From: CAYXDR01 sp046498185
GTDB taxonomy: Bacteria > Desulfobacterota > DSM-4660 > Desulfatiglandales > Desulfatiglandaceae
NCBI GenBank assembly: GCA_046498185.1
Contig: JAWOBE010000049.1
Span: 1-46,250, forward strand
Direction: 5' to 3'
Length of the DNA: 46,250 nucleotides
The position numbers were made by a program, and so were the translations under genes. Positions 37,769 to 45,389 of the stretch are shown here, piece by piece. Each line of letters opens with the position of its first letter. Within the stretch, counting starts at the first letter, position 1. The notes below the pieces were generated by a model. It saw only the letters and a list, made by a program, of their open reading frames with translations. It was not told the DNA's origin and ran no database searches.

Positions 37769-39829
37769 ATGCTGGGTGGCATTTTGGTTATGGGGGCTCT
37801 GGGCATCGTTGTAGGGGCGGGGCTCGCCATCGCTTCCAGGCTTTTCTATGTATATATCGATCCCAAAATTGAGGCCGTCGAAGACGCCCTTCCTGGGGCC
37901 AACTGCGGAGGCTGTGGTCTGCCGGGATGCAGCGCAAACGCAGCAGCCATAGTGCTGGGCAAGGCGTCGCCGAATTCATGCGTGGCAGGCGGCCCGGAAG
38001 TCACCGCGGCAATAGCTGCGATCCTGGGCGTGGAAGTCAAGGAAAAAGAACCTGAATTTGCAAAGCCAGGCTGTACCTACGGCCCGGCTGAAGCCGAATT
38101 GAAGTATTTTTACGACGGCATAACCGATTGCCGCGCCGCCGCACTTCTTGACGGTGGTTACAAAGTGTGCCATATCGGCTGTCTCGGGCTCGGAACATGC
38201 GTAAAGGCCTGCCCTTTCGATGCGCTTTCGATGGGCCCGGACCATCTACCTGTTGTAGATCAAGCCAAATGCACCGGCTGTGGCGCATGTGAGCGAGCCT
38301 GTCCAAAACACATCATAACACTTACATCCAGGGCGATCCGCCTGATGCACCTCAATGCGCTCGGCGACTGCCTCGCACCCTGTCAACAGCGCTGTCCCGC
38401 CCAGGTGGACATCCCCCTATACATAAATCTCACGGCCCAGGGCCGTTACAGGGATGCACTTCAGGTCATCAAAGAAAGCGTCCCCATGCCCCTTTCGATC
38501 GGCAGGGTCTGCCCTCACTTCTGCGAGACGGTCTGCAGGAGAAACGAGGTTGATGAACCTGTCAATATCAACCATATAAAGAGATTCTGCGCGGATGCCG
38601 AATTAAACAGCGGCGGCAGGTACGAAACCTATCTGGCACCTCTTTCCGGTAAACGCGTGGCTATCGTCGGCGGCGGTCCAGCCGGCCTTGCAGCCGCTTA
38701 CTACCTCCGCCGGCTCGGTCATGCTTCAACGATATTCGAGGCCATGCCCAAGCTTGGCGGCATGCTGCGCTACGGCATCCCCGAATACCGCCTTCCGAAA
38801 AAGATTCTCGACTGGGAAACTGAAGGTATAACCGGTCTCGGAGACATTGAAGTGCGTTTCCAAACCCGTATGGGTGAGGATTTCAACCTCCAGAGCCTCA
38901 AAGAAGAAGGCTTCGATGCCGTGTTCCTGGGTGTAGGCGCATGGGGAAGCAGAAACATGAGGGTGGAAGGTGAAGACCTCGAAGGCGTGCTGTCGGGCAC
39001 ACAGTATCTAATTCGGATGGGCCTCGAAGAAGATGTAAAAATTGGGCGGAAAGTCGTTGTAATAGGCGGCGGAAACACCGCCATCGATGCGGCTCGAACA
39101 TCCTGGAGGCTCGGCGCCGACGAGGTGACCGTCCTTTACCGAAGGAGCAGGCAGGAGATGCCGGCCGCCGACTACGAAGTCGCCGAAGCAGAAGCCGAAG
39201 GAATAAAATTTCATTTTCTTGCGGCACCAACAAAACTCATCGGTGAAAACGGGAAGGTCAAAGGAATTGAATTCCTGCGGATGGAGCTCGGAGAACCGGA
39301 CGACAGCGGCAGGCGAAGGCCCGTTCCGGTCGAAGGCACCGAAACGGTTATAGATGTCGACAATGTGATTGCAGCAATAGGGCAGTTCGCTCTTTATGAC
39401 GTAGAAGCACTCAAATGCCAGGACGGCGATGTGGTGATGACCCGATGGAACACCGTCGAGGTGAACCCCGACACCGGGCAGACCAATATAGACTGGGTAT
39501 TCGCAGCCGGTGACGGTGTAACCGGAGCCGCTACCGTGGTTGAGGCTTTCGGCGGTGCACGCAAAGCCGCCGCCGCCATTCATCGCTTCCTCGAAGGAGA
39601 AAAAAGGATCGCCCTGCCGGCTGATCTTCGCAAAGAGGTATGGGACGGTGCATCAAAGGATGAATTGAAGCTTCTTCCCAGGATACCGCGCAACAAGATG
39701 CCGGATATTGATGTCGAACAACGTTGCGGTTCCTTTATGGAAGTGGAGCTGGGTTTCAGTGAGGAGCAGGTGCAAAACGAGGCAGGCAGGTGCCTGCAGT
39801 GCGGGCTTTATTGTTTCCGGCACAACTAG
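37769..39829 (+). CDS. rnfB: RnfB fused to a GltD-like NAD(P)H oxidoreductase
   Basis: A 686-residue protein, much larger than ordinary RnfB. Residues 1-27 form a membrane anchor. The RnfB Fe-S domain follows (GANCGGCGLPGC; C46, C49, C54, C71), then two ferredoxin motifs (C134, C138, C144, C148 and C168, C171, C174, C178). From about 195 the chain becomes a GltD/NfnB-type flavoprotein. It has cysteines C201, C205, C209, C248, C252 and C256, an FAD motif AIVGGGPAGLAAAYYLRRLG (298 on), and an NAD(P) motif VVVIGGGNTAIDAARTSWRLG (429 on), with a late CLQCGLYC. One continuous frame without a stop joins the halves. The fusion could let Rnf exchange electrons directly with NAD(P)H. AGGAGGT precedes the ATG. 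The stop TAG shares CTAG with the converging rseC stop. Confidence 0.93.
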   Translation: MLGGILVMGALGIVVGAGLAIASRLFYVYIDPKIEAVEDALPGANCGGCGLPGCSANAAAIVLGKASPNSCVAGGPEVTAAIAAILGVEVKEKEPEFAKPGCTYGPAEAELKYFYDGITDCRAAALLDGGYKVCHIGCLGLGTCVKACPFDALSMGPDHLPVVDQAKCTGCGACERACPKHIITLTSRAIRLMHLNALGDCLAPCQQRCPAQVDIPLYINLTAQGRYRDALQVIKESVPMPLSIGRVCPHFCETVCRRNEVDEPVNINHIKRFCADAELNSGGRYETYLAPLSGKRVAIVGGGPAGLAAAYYLRRLGHASTIFEAMPKLGGMLRYGIPEYRLPKKILDWETEGITGLGDIEVRFQTRMGEDFNLQSLKEEGFDAVFLGVGAWGSRNMRVEGEDLEGVLSGTQYLIRMGLEEDVKIGRKVVVIGGGNTAIDAARTSWRLGADEVTVLYRRSRQEMPAADYEVAEAEAEGIKFHFLAAPTKLIGENGKVKGIEFLRMELGEPDDSGRRRPVPVEGTETVIDVDNVIAAIGQFALYDVEALKCQDGDVVMTRWNTVEVNPDTGQTNIDWVFAAGDGVTGAATVVEAFGGARKAAAAIHRFLEGEKRIALPADLRKEVWDGASKDELKLLPRIPRNKMPDIDVEQRCGSFMEVELGFSEEQVQNEAGRCLQCGLYCFRHN

Positions 39830-40275
39830 TCGGAGTCGGATGATCGTTTTATTATTGCTGTTATATGGGGAGAAGACCAAGGGTTTCGTGACGATTTACG
39901 GTCTGCAAACCTGAGTATCACAAAATAAGTTGCCATGGTGCCGAACCCGGCTACAACCGATACGACGTCCTCGGAGACACCCTCTAAGGCGACAAATCCC
40001 CTTCCCACCAATGCACCTGCCACAAGCGCCAACACAGGAAAAATATAAGCCACCAATGTAGATTTTAAAAAAGAGGCGGAGCCCATGCTCAAACGAACCC
40101 TGTCGCCGGTGCGGCAGCCTGCGCTATTTTCAACCTGCACTACAATACCTTTGCCGAATTCCACCTTGCATTCGGATCTTGACGGGCATGAAGCGCAGGC
40201 CGAAGATCGCTCAACCCTCACCCATGCCGAGCGGGCATCCGTCTTTTCGATAATACCCTGTTCAGTAAGCTCCAT
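39826..40275 (-). CDS. RseC/MucC-type protein, SoxR-reducing family
   Basis: A 149-residue protein with the RseC/MucC layout. An N-terminal soluble part has the cysteine cluster CASCPSRSEC (C27xxC30xxxxxC36 region), followed by two adjacent transmembrane helices (STLVAYIFPVLALVAGALVG and SVVAGFGTMATYFVILRF). In enterobacteria RseC works with Rnf homologues in SoxR reduction. Here it faces rnfB, overlapping by 4 bp with convergent stops. It follows the merR-like gene on the minus strand (27 bp gap). A role in electron flow to a redox regulator is likely by family only. Confidence 0.85.
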   Translation of the reverse strand: MELTEQGIIEKTDARSAWVRVERSSACASCPSRSECKVEFGKGIVVQVENSAGCRTGDRVRLSMGSASFLKSTLVAYIFPVLALVAGALVGRGFVALEGVSEDVVSVVAGFGTMATYFVILRFADRKSSRNPWSSPHITAIIKRSSDSD

Positions 40276-40302
40276 TCCACACTACCGGACCGGATCAGTT
40301 TC

Positions 40303-40632
40303 TCATGATGCCTTAAGAAGTTGAAGTATCTTCTCAAGTTCTTTTTTTATCTCTTTAATAATCGTGTTATTTTCCGCCGAATCACCCCTCTTTTCCCTTA
40401 AGCGGCGACGCGCTCCTTCAATCGTCATTTTTTCGGAATAAAGAAGGTGTTTTATCTCGAGAAGCAATTCCAGGTCTTTTCGTCGGTATGTGCGCTGTTT
40501 GGAATCAGCTCTCCTGGGTTTGAGCTGTGGGAACTCGTTTTCCCAGTACCTGAGTACCGAAGGTTCCGTGCCAACGATTCGAGCGGCCTCCCCTATCCGG
40601 AAGTATCGCTTGTCATCGGGAATCAGGGTCAT
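40303..40632 (-). CDS. MerR-family regulator downstream of pheT
   Basis: A 109-residue protein starting 4 bp after pheT. The HTH is FRIGEAARIVGTEPSVLRYW followed by ENEFPQLKPRRADSKQRTYR, a very typical MerR start. A helical dimerisation region follows. It is short and has no cysteine or effector domain. MerR genes directly behind pheST are common in Deltaproteobacteria; their target is not known. GAGAGGGGTGA precedes the ATG. Clearly separate in kind from the HTH-pseudocyclase at 3148. Confidence 0.92.
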   Translation of the reverse strand: MTLIPDDKRYFRIGEAARIVGTEPSVLRYWENEFPQLKPRRADSKQRTYRRKDLELLLEIKHLLYSEKMTIEGARRRLREKRGDSAENNTIIKEIKKELEKILQLLKAS

Positions 40633-40636
40633 CGCG

Positions 40637-43051
40637 TCACCCCTCTCTCAATCGGCCTCCTGTTTCGGCGCAAATCGCTTCGATGATCGACTCATGAAGC
40701 GCGTTGACAGTGGCCCCGTCCAATGTTGATCCCGGTGAACGGTAACAAATCCTGAACGCTATCGCCCTCTCCAAGCCGGAATCCCCCTCCCTGTCGTAGA
40801 TATCAAAAAGGGAGACATCTTCAACGAGTTCCCCGCCTTTTTCACGGATAACACATTCAATCGCCGCACATTTTACATCCGGGTCTACTATTACCGAAAG
40901 GTCGCGATATACAGCGGGAAATTTCGGGTAAGGCTTAAACAAAGGAGGCCTTCCCCACCATTGCAAAAGTGGGGCTGCATAAAGCTCGAATAAATATACC
41001 TCTCCTCCATCTTTCGAACGGCAGAATTCCGTCACCGCCCGTGAAGCTTTCCCCACGACGCCCAGCACTTGATCCCCGGCGCTTATGCAGGCCACCGGCC
41101 CTTCCTTATCGTACCCAGGCGAATCATGACCTTCAGTGAAGACGGCATTGTCCACGTGGATGCCGTCAAGCAGCGTTTCAACAACACCCTTGACATGGTA
41201 GAAATCAACAGGCTTTTCGTTTCCATACCATTCCTTGCGATGGTAAAGCCCTGTCATCAACCCTGACACCATCGTCGTCTCTAACGGAAGATCGTCATCC
41301 GAAGGAGTGAAAATCTTTCCCCATTCAAACAGCTTCAAATCCTGCTCTCCCCGGGATATGTTGGTCCTCGCGGCCCCGGCGACTCCAGGGATCAAAGAAG
41401 TCCGCATCACGGATTGATCGATCGAAAGGGGATTCATAAGAGAAACAAAATTCCGGAGCAGATGCTCTTCCGGCACATCAAGCAGACCGACCGAATCCCG
41501 AGATGTAAAACTGTAGGAGATAACTTCCGAAAATCCACTCCCCACTAAAATCTCCCGGATCTTGTCCCTTAAGGAATATTCCAGACTTGCCGGCTTGCTA
41601 CAAGGACGAACGGCCGGGAAAGTGACCGGAATATTTTTATAGCCCTCGATCCGTGCCACTTCTTCCACAAGATCGATCTCCCGATCAATGTCCATCCGGA
41701 AGGAAGGCGGTGTGACAGTTAGATTTTCTCCCCTTTCTTCGACCTGCATTTGAAGCGAGGAAAGATGCTTTCCTACAGTGTCAATGTCAAGATCAGTCCC
41801 TAGTATCCTGTTCGTTCTCTCCACCCTTAATTCAATCCGCGGACGAGTAAAAGAACGTGGACGCGCATCTATAAAACCGTCGGCGACCTTTCCACCCGCA
41901 AGTGAAACAATCAACGAGAGGCATCTTTTGAGCGCTATCGGCGTTCCTTCCGGATCGACTCCGCGTTCGAACCTGTAGGACGCCTCTGTAGAAAGTCCGA
42001 GCCGCCTGGAGCCTCGCCTTATTGTCACCGGGTCAAAATAGGCGCTTTCCAGGAGAACATCAGTCGTGCCTGCAAAAATTTCCGAATTGAGACCTCCCAT
42101 TATACCGGCAATTGCAACCGGCCGCGCACCGTCACAAATCATCAGAATTTCACTGCTGAGCGTTCTCGTATCACCGTCCAAAGTTGTGAAGCGTTCACCC
42201 TCCTCGGCCCGGCGCACTATAATCCGGTTTTCGGAAACCCTTTTGTAATCAAAAGAATGCAGAGGTTGACCGGTTTCAAGGAGAACGTAATTGGTTGCAT
42301 CAACAACATTGTTTATAGCTCTCAAACCGCACGCATGAAGCCTGTATCTCAGCCAGAAAGGGCTGGGTGCCAGTTGGACCCCCTGCACCAAGCCCGCGCA
42401 ATACCTGGGGCAACCCTCGGAGTCCTCTATTGTAACGTCCACGAGTGAAGATATCGGGGGCCCGTTTCCTTCTATATCAAAATCGCGCAGGCGCAGTTTG
42501 GAACCGGTGACGGCTGCTATTTCCCTGGCTATTCCCTCGACCGAAGTCCAATCCGGACGATTGGGTGTCACAGACACTTCGAAAACCCAGTCAGGAAAAG
42601 GCAGAACGGAGCTGAGAGGAGTTCCTGGGGGCACATCATCATCAAGCAACATAAGCCCCTCGTGATCGTCTGTCAGCCCCAGCTCATCTTCGGCAAGCAG
42701 CATGCCGTATGATTTCTCTCCCCTTATGGTGGATTTACGGATTTCCAGGCCATTAGGAATCCGCACCCCGTGAGCCGCAAACGGTGCGACCATTTCCTCT
42801 TCAAGGTTCGGAGCTCCGCATACGACCTGCAAGGTCTCTTCCCCTGTATCCACGTCACAAAGCTTGAGACGGTCCGCCCCCGGATGGGGCCTGACCCTCA
42901 TGATACGGGCTGCTGTAATCCGATCTAACGATTCACCAACCGGCTCGATTGAATCCACTTCGAGACCGGCCATGGTCAGCAATTCTCCCAGTTGCTCCGG
43001 ATCCACCCGGATATCCACAAAATCTTTCAGCCAGTTATAGTTGACTTTCAT
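40637..43051 (-). CDS. pheT: phenylalanyl-tRNA synthetase beta subunit
   Basis: An 804-residue beta subunit of the (alpha-beta)2 enzyme. It begins MKVNYNWLKDFVDI. An EMAP-like OB domain lies at about 40-150 (MRVRPHPGADRLKLCDVDTG, CGAPNLEEEMVAPFA). The B3/B4 editing domain follows (YRFERGVDPEGTP, LVEEVARIEGYKNIP of the B5 part). The C-terminal FDX-ACB anticodon-binding domain carries PKFPAVYRDLSVIV. Length matches the family. It starts 49 bp behind pheS and ends 4 bp before the merR-like gene. Confidence 0.97.
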   Translation of the reverse strand: MKVNYNWLKDFVDIRVDPEQLGELLTMAGLEVDSIEPVGESLDRITAARIMRVRPHPGADRLKLCDVDTGEETLQVVCGAPNLEEEMVAPFAAHGVRIPNGLEIRKSTIRGEKSYGMLLAEDELGLTDDHEGLMLLDDDVPPGTPLSSVLPFPDWVFEVSVTPNRPDWTSVEGIAREIAAVTGSKLRLRDFDIEGNGPPISSLVDVTIEDSEGCPRYCAGLVQGVQLAPSPFWLRYRLHACGLRAINNVVDATNYVLLETGQPLHSFDYKRVSENRIIVRRAEEGERFTTLDGDTRTLSSEILMICDGARPVAIAGIMGGLNSEIFAGTTDVLLESAYFDPVTIRRGSRRLGLSTEASYRFERGVDPEGTPIALKRCLSLIVSLAGGKVADGFIDARPRSFTRPRIELRVERTNRILGTDLDIDTVGKHLSSLQMQVEERGENLTVTPPSFRMDIDREIDLVEEVARIEGYKNIPVTFPAVRPCSKPASLEYSLRDKIREILVGSGFSEVISYSFTSRDSVGLLDVPEEHLLRNFVSLMNPLSIDQSVMRTSLIPGVAGAARTNISRGEQDLKLFEWGKIFTPSDDDLPLETTMVSGLMTGLYHRKEWYGNEKPVDFYHVKGVVETLLDGIHVDNAVFTEGHDSPGYDKEGPVACISAGDQVLGVVGKASRAVTEFCRSKDGGEVYLFELYAAPLLQWWGRPPLFKPYPKFPAVYRDLSVIVDPDVKCAAIECVIREKGGELVEDVSLFDIYDREGDSGLERAIAFRICYRSPGSTLDGATVNALHESIIEAICAETGGRLREG

Positions 43052-43100
43052 CTGTAACGCCCGGAAATACTATTGTTTTACACATTAAATGCCGCGTTGA

Positions 43101-44111
43101 TTAGAACTGCCGCAGGAATCTCATATCATTTTTAAAAAACAGCTGTATGTCGTCTATTCCGTATTTCAACATCGCGATGCGTTCAACTCCCATTCCGAAA
43201 GCAAAACCGGAATATACCTCCGGGTCGTAATCAACAAAACCGAAAACAGCAGGGTCCACCATACCGGAGCCCAGTATCTCAAGCCACCCTGTACCGCCGC
43301 ATGTCCGGCATCCCCCGCCCCCGCATATCACGCACCTTATGTCCACTTCCGCGCTTGGTTCGGTGAACGGAAAAAAGCTGGGTCGGAAACGCAGTTCAGT
43401 GTTCATACCGAACATTTGATGCAAGAAACCTGTAAGAGTCCCTTTAAGATCCCCCATCGTCACGTTACGGTCAACAAGAAGTCCTTCCACCTGATGAAAC
43501 ATAGGGGTGTGGGATACATCGGAATCTCGGCGGTAAACCTTGCCGGGTGCAATGACAGCCACGGGAGGCCGCTGTTTTTCCATCACCCTTATCTGTATCG
43601 GTGAAGTATGTGTCCGTAGCACCACGTCGTCGGATATATAGAAAGTGTCCTGCATGTCCCTGGCCGGATGATCCTTGGGAAGATTGAGCGCCTCGAAATT
43701 ATAATAATCGAGTTCAATATTAGGCCCCGTGACAATACTGAAGCCCATTCGTTCGAAAATCCTCGATATTTCGGAGAGAACCTGCGTAATTGGATGAATG
43801 TGCCCCCTCAAAGGTCTTCGACCGGGAAGCGTTATATCGACAGCAGGCGTTTTCCGCGCGGATTTGCGCTCGGCCAGTTCGCTTCTGATCTCTTCAAAAC
43901 GCGCGATTATCCTGTTTTTAACTGTATTGGCAAGTTTACCCAGCTCAGGCCGCTCGGCCGGGTCAACACTGCCCAGCATGCGCATAACCGAGGTAAACTC
44001 ACCCTTTTTTCCAAGGTAGGCTATTCTGAATTCTTCCAGAGAATCGTTATCCCGGACAGTCTCTAGGACCTCCATCGCCTTTTTTTCAAGTTCAATAAGT
44101 TTTTTTTTCAT
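43101..44111 (-). CDS. pheS: phenylalanyl-tRNA synthetase alpha subunit
   Basis: A 336-residue catalytic subunit. A coiled-coil N-terminus of about 90 residues contacts tRNA. The class II core follows, with LPGRRPLRGHIHPITQVL (motif 1 area), HPARDMQDTFYISDDVVLRT, the phenylalanine-pocket region FRPSFFPFTEPSAEVDI and the final GMGVERIAMLKYGIDDIQLF (motif 3). It begins ATGAAAAAAAAAC behind a weak ribosome site, 26 bp after rplT, so translation may be coupled. CVICGGGGCRTCGGTGW is the typical small insertion. Confidence 0.97.
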   Translation of the reverse strand: MKKKLIELEKKAMEVLETVRDNDSLEEFRIAYLGKKGEFTSVMRMLGSVDPAERPELGKLANTVKNRIIARFEEIRSELAERKSARKTPAVDITLPGRRPLRGHIHPITQVLSEISRIFERMGFSIVTGPNIELDYYNFEALNLPKDHPARDMQDTFYISDDVVLRTHTSPIQIRVMEKQRPPVAVIAPGKVYRRDSDVSHTPMFHQVEGLLVDRNVTMGDLKGTLTGFLHQMFGMNTELRFRPSFFPFTEPSAEVDIRCVICGGGGCRTCGGTGWLEILGSGMVDPAVFGFVDYDPEVYSGFAFGMGVERIAMLKYGIDDIQLFFKNDMRFLRQF

Positions 44112-44137
44112 ATTCCAGCCCGATAGCCGGCAGTATT

Positions 44138-44482
44138 TTATTGAGCCATCTCGACAATACGCGAAAATGCCTGGGGCTCGCTGACCGCCAGATCCGCGAG
44201 CATTTTTCTATCCAGCGTAATACCTGCTGCGTTCAACCCCCCCATAAGCCTGCTGTAGGACATTCCATGCTCTCTCGCCGCAGCGTTTATTCGCATGATC
44301 CACAGACCTCTGAACTCCCTCTTTCTAACCTTACGGTCTCGATAAGCGTAGTTTCCCGCTCTGGCGACCGCTATCTTAGCGGCCTTGAACTGCTTACCAG
44401 GCCCTCCCCTGTATCCCTTCGCGGCCTTGAGTACTTTGTTCCTGCGCCGCCTGGCTTTAAAACCCCGTTTAACTCTAGGCAT
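44138..44482 (-). CDS. rplT: 50S ribosomal protein L20
   Basis: A 114-residue basic ribosomal protein. It begins PRVKRGFKARRRRNKVLKAA and has GKQFKAAKIAVARAGNYAYR and REFRGLWIMRINAAAREHGM, all L20 signatures. L20 nucleates 50S assembly and represses its own operon in other bacteria by binding an RNA structure ahead of rpmI. GAGGAA lies before the ATG. Confidence 0.97.
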   Translation of the reverse strand: MPRVKRGFKARRRRNKVLKAAKGYRGGPGKQFKAAKIAVARAGNYAYRDRKVRKREFRGLWIMRINAAAREHGMSYSRLMGGLNAAGITLDRKMLADLAVSEPQAFSRIVEMAQ

Positions 44483-44551
44483 TATCTGTTCCTCGCTCCT
44501 ATGATTTTATGCAACGCCGAAACCCCGGCGATGGCATTTCAAATGCCGCAA

Positions 44552-44749
44552 TTAAAGATACGGCGTGAGTCTTCGCACATGACCCATATTGCTTGAATGA
44601 ACAAGCGCCGATTTCCTGAGACGCCTTTTCCTTTTGGTGGATTTCGACGTCAGGATATGGCTGGAATAAGCCTTGTTCCTTACTATTTTTCCAGTACCTG
44701 TAACTTTGAATCTTTTTGCAGCGCCTCGATTAGTTTTTAACTTAGGCAT
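44552..44749 (-). CDS. rpmI: 50S ribosomal protein L35
   Basis: A 65-residue ribosomal protein starting MPKLKTNRGAAKRFKVTGTG, with HILTSKSTKRKRRLRKS and the end HVRRLTPYL. The start ATG at 44749 is preceded by GGAGGA; a 23-codon upstream extension is not part of the family. Between infC and this gene lies a hairpin that could be the L20-responsive leader. Confidence 0.97.
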   Translation of the reverse strand: MPKLKTNRGAAKRFKVTGTGKIVRNKAYSSHILTSKSTKRKRRLRKSALVHSSNMGHVRRLTPYL

Positions 44750-44773
44750 AACATCCTCCAGTATTTTTCCTCG

Positions 44774-44809
44774 AAAAAAACATAAGCCGGTGCATTCCCG
44801 CAGACCGGC
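44774..44809 (-). promoter_or_regulatory. attenuator-like hairpin upstream of rpmI
   Basis: On the minus strand GCCGGT and ACCGGC (44809-44804 and 44791-44786) form a 6-bp GC-rich stem around a 12-nt loop. TTATG and a run of seven T (44780-44774) follow. This is the layout of an intrinsic terminator or attenuator in the infC-rpmI gap. In other bacteria this gap controls rpmI-rplT through L20 binding, so it may serve that here. Confidence 0.5.
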
Positions 44810-44866
44810 ATAAGCCAAGCCGTTTTCTGCCGAAACAAAACGAAAAAGGCTCGAAGTATGTCTTGA

Positions 44867-45385
44867 TTATTTGGGAAAGATAACCATCGTCACCTTGTTC
44901 CGTGCTTCCCGGGTGGGAGCCTGCTCCACTGTTCCCACATCAGAAACGCCTTCCGCGACCCTGTTTAGCAAATCGACTCCGACATGTATAAAACTCATTT
45001 CACGGCCTCGGAAAAACACGGTGACCTTAACACGATCCTTCTTTTCCAAAAATTTCCTGAGATTTTTTATTTTGAACCCCAGATCGTGATCCTCGGTATT
45101 GGGCCTTAGTTTTATCTCCTTGAGCTGGGTGGTTCGGCTTTTCTTCTTGGCTTCCTTGCCCTTTTTGCTCACCTCGTATTTGAACTTCCCGTAATCCATG
45201 ATCCGGCACACGGGAGGCTCTGAATTGGGAGCTACTTCCACGAGATCCAAACCTGCCTCTTCGGCTGCGTGCAATGCATCCTGGATTCCCTGGATACCCA
45301 ACTGTTTTCCGTCAGCGGAAATCAACCTGACCATCCTCGCCAGAATCTGTCCGTTGATTCTGACTTCGTCTGCTTTCTTTCCTAT
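44867..45385 (-). CDS. infC: translation initiation factor IF-3 (AUA start)
   Basis: A 172-residue IF-3 if started at the ATA at 45385-45383. The N-terminal domain then reads GKKADEVRINGQILARMVRL, where VRINGQI is the conserved IF-3 beginning; the usual ATG at 45334 would cut this off. AAAGGAGGT lies 7 bp before the ATA and no canonical start codon is near. Non-AUG starts (AUU, AUA, AUC) in infC let IF-3 repress its own translation, known from E. coli and other bacteria. The C-terminal domain has LGFKIKNLRKFLEKKDRVK and VTVFFRGREMSF. The ribosome site lies in the last codons of thrS. Confidence 0.93.
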   Translation of the reverse strand: MGKKADEVRINGQILARMVRLISADGKQLGIQGIQDALHAAEEAGLDLVEVAPNSEPPVCRIMDYGKFKYEVSKKGKEAKKKSRTTQLKEIKLRPNTEDHDLGFKIKNLRKFLEKKDRVKVTVFFRGREMSFIHVGVDLLNRVAEGVSDVGTVEQAPTREARNKVTMVIFPK

Positions 45386-45389
45386 GGTT

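Noticed and set aside
40250..40310. tRNA gene near the pheST-merR junction, where one is often found in related bacteria
   Set aside because: The gap between the merR-like gene and rseC is only 27 bp; no cloverleaf-forming sequence is present there, and I noticed none elsewhere in the window.
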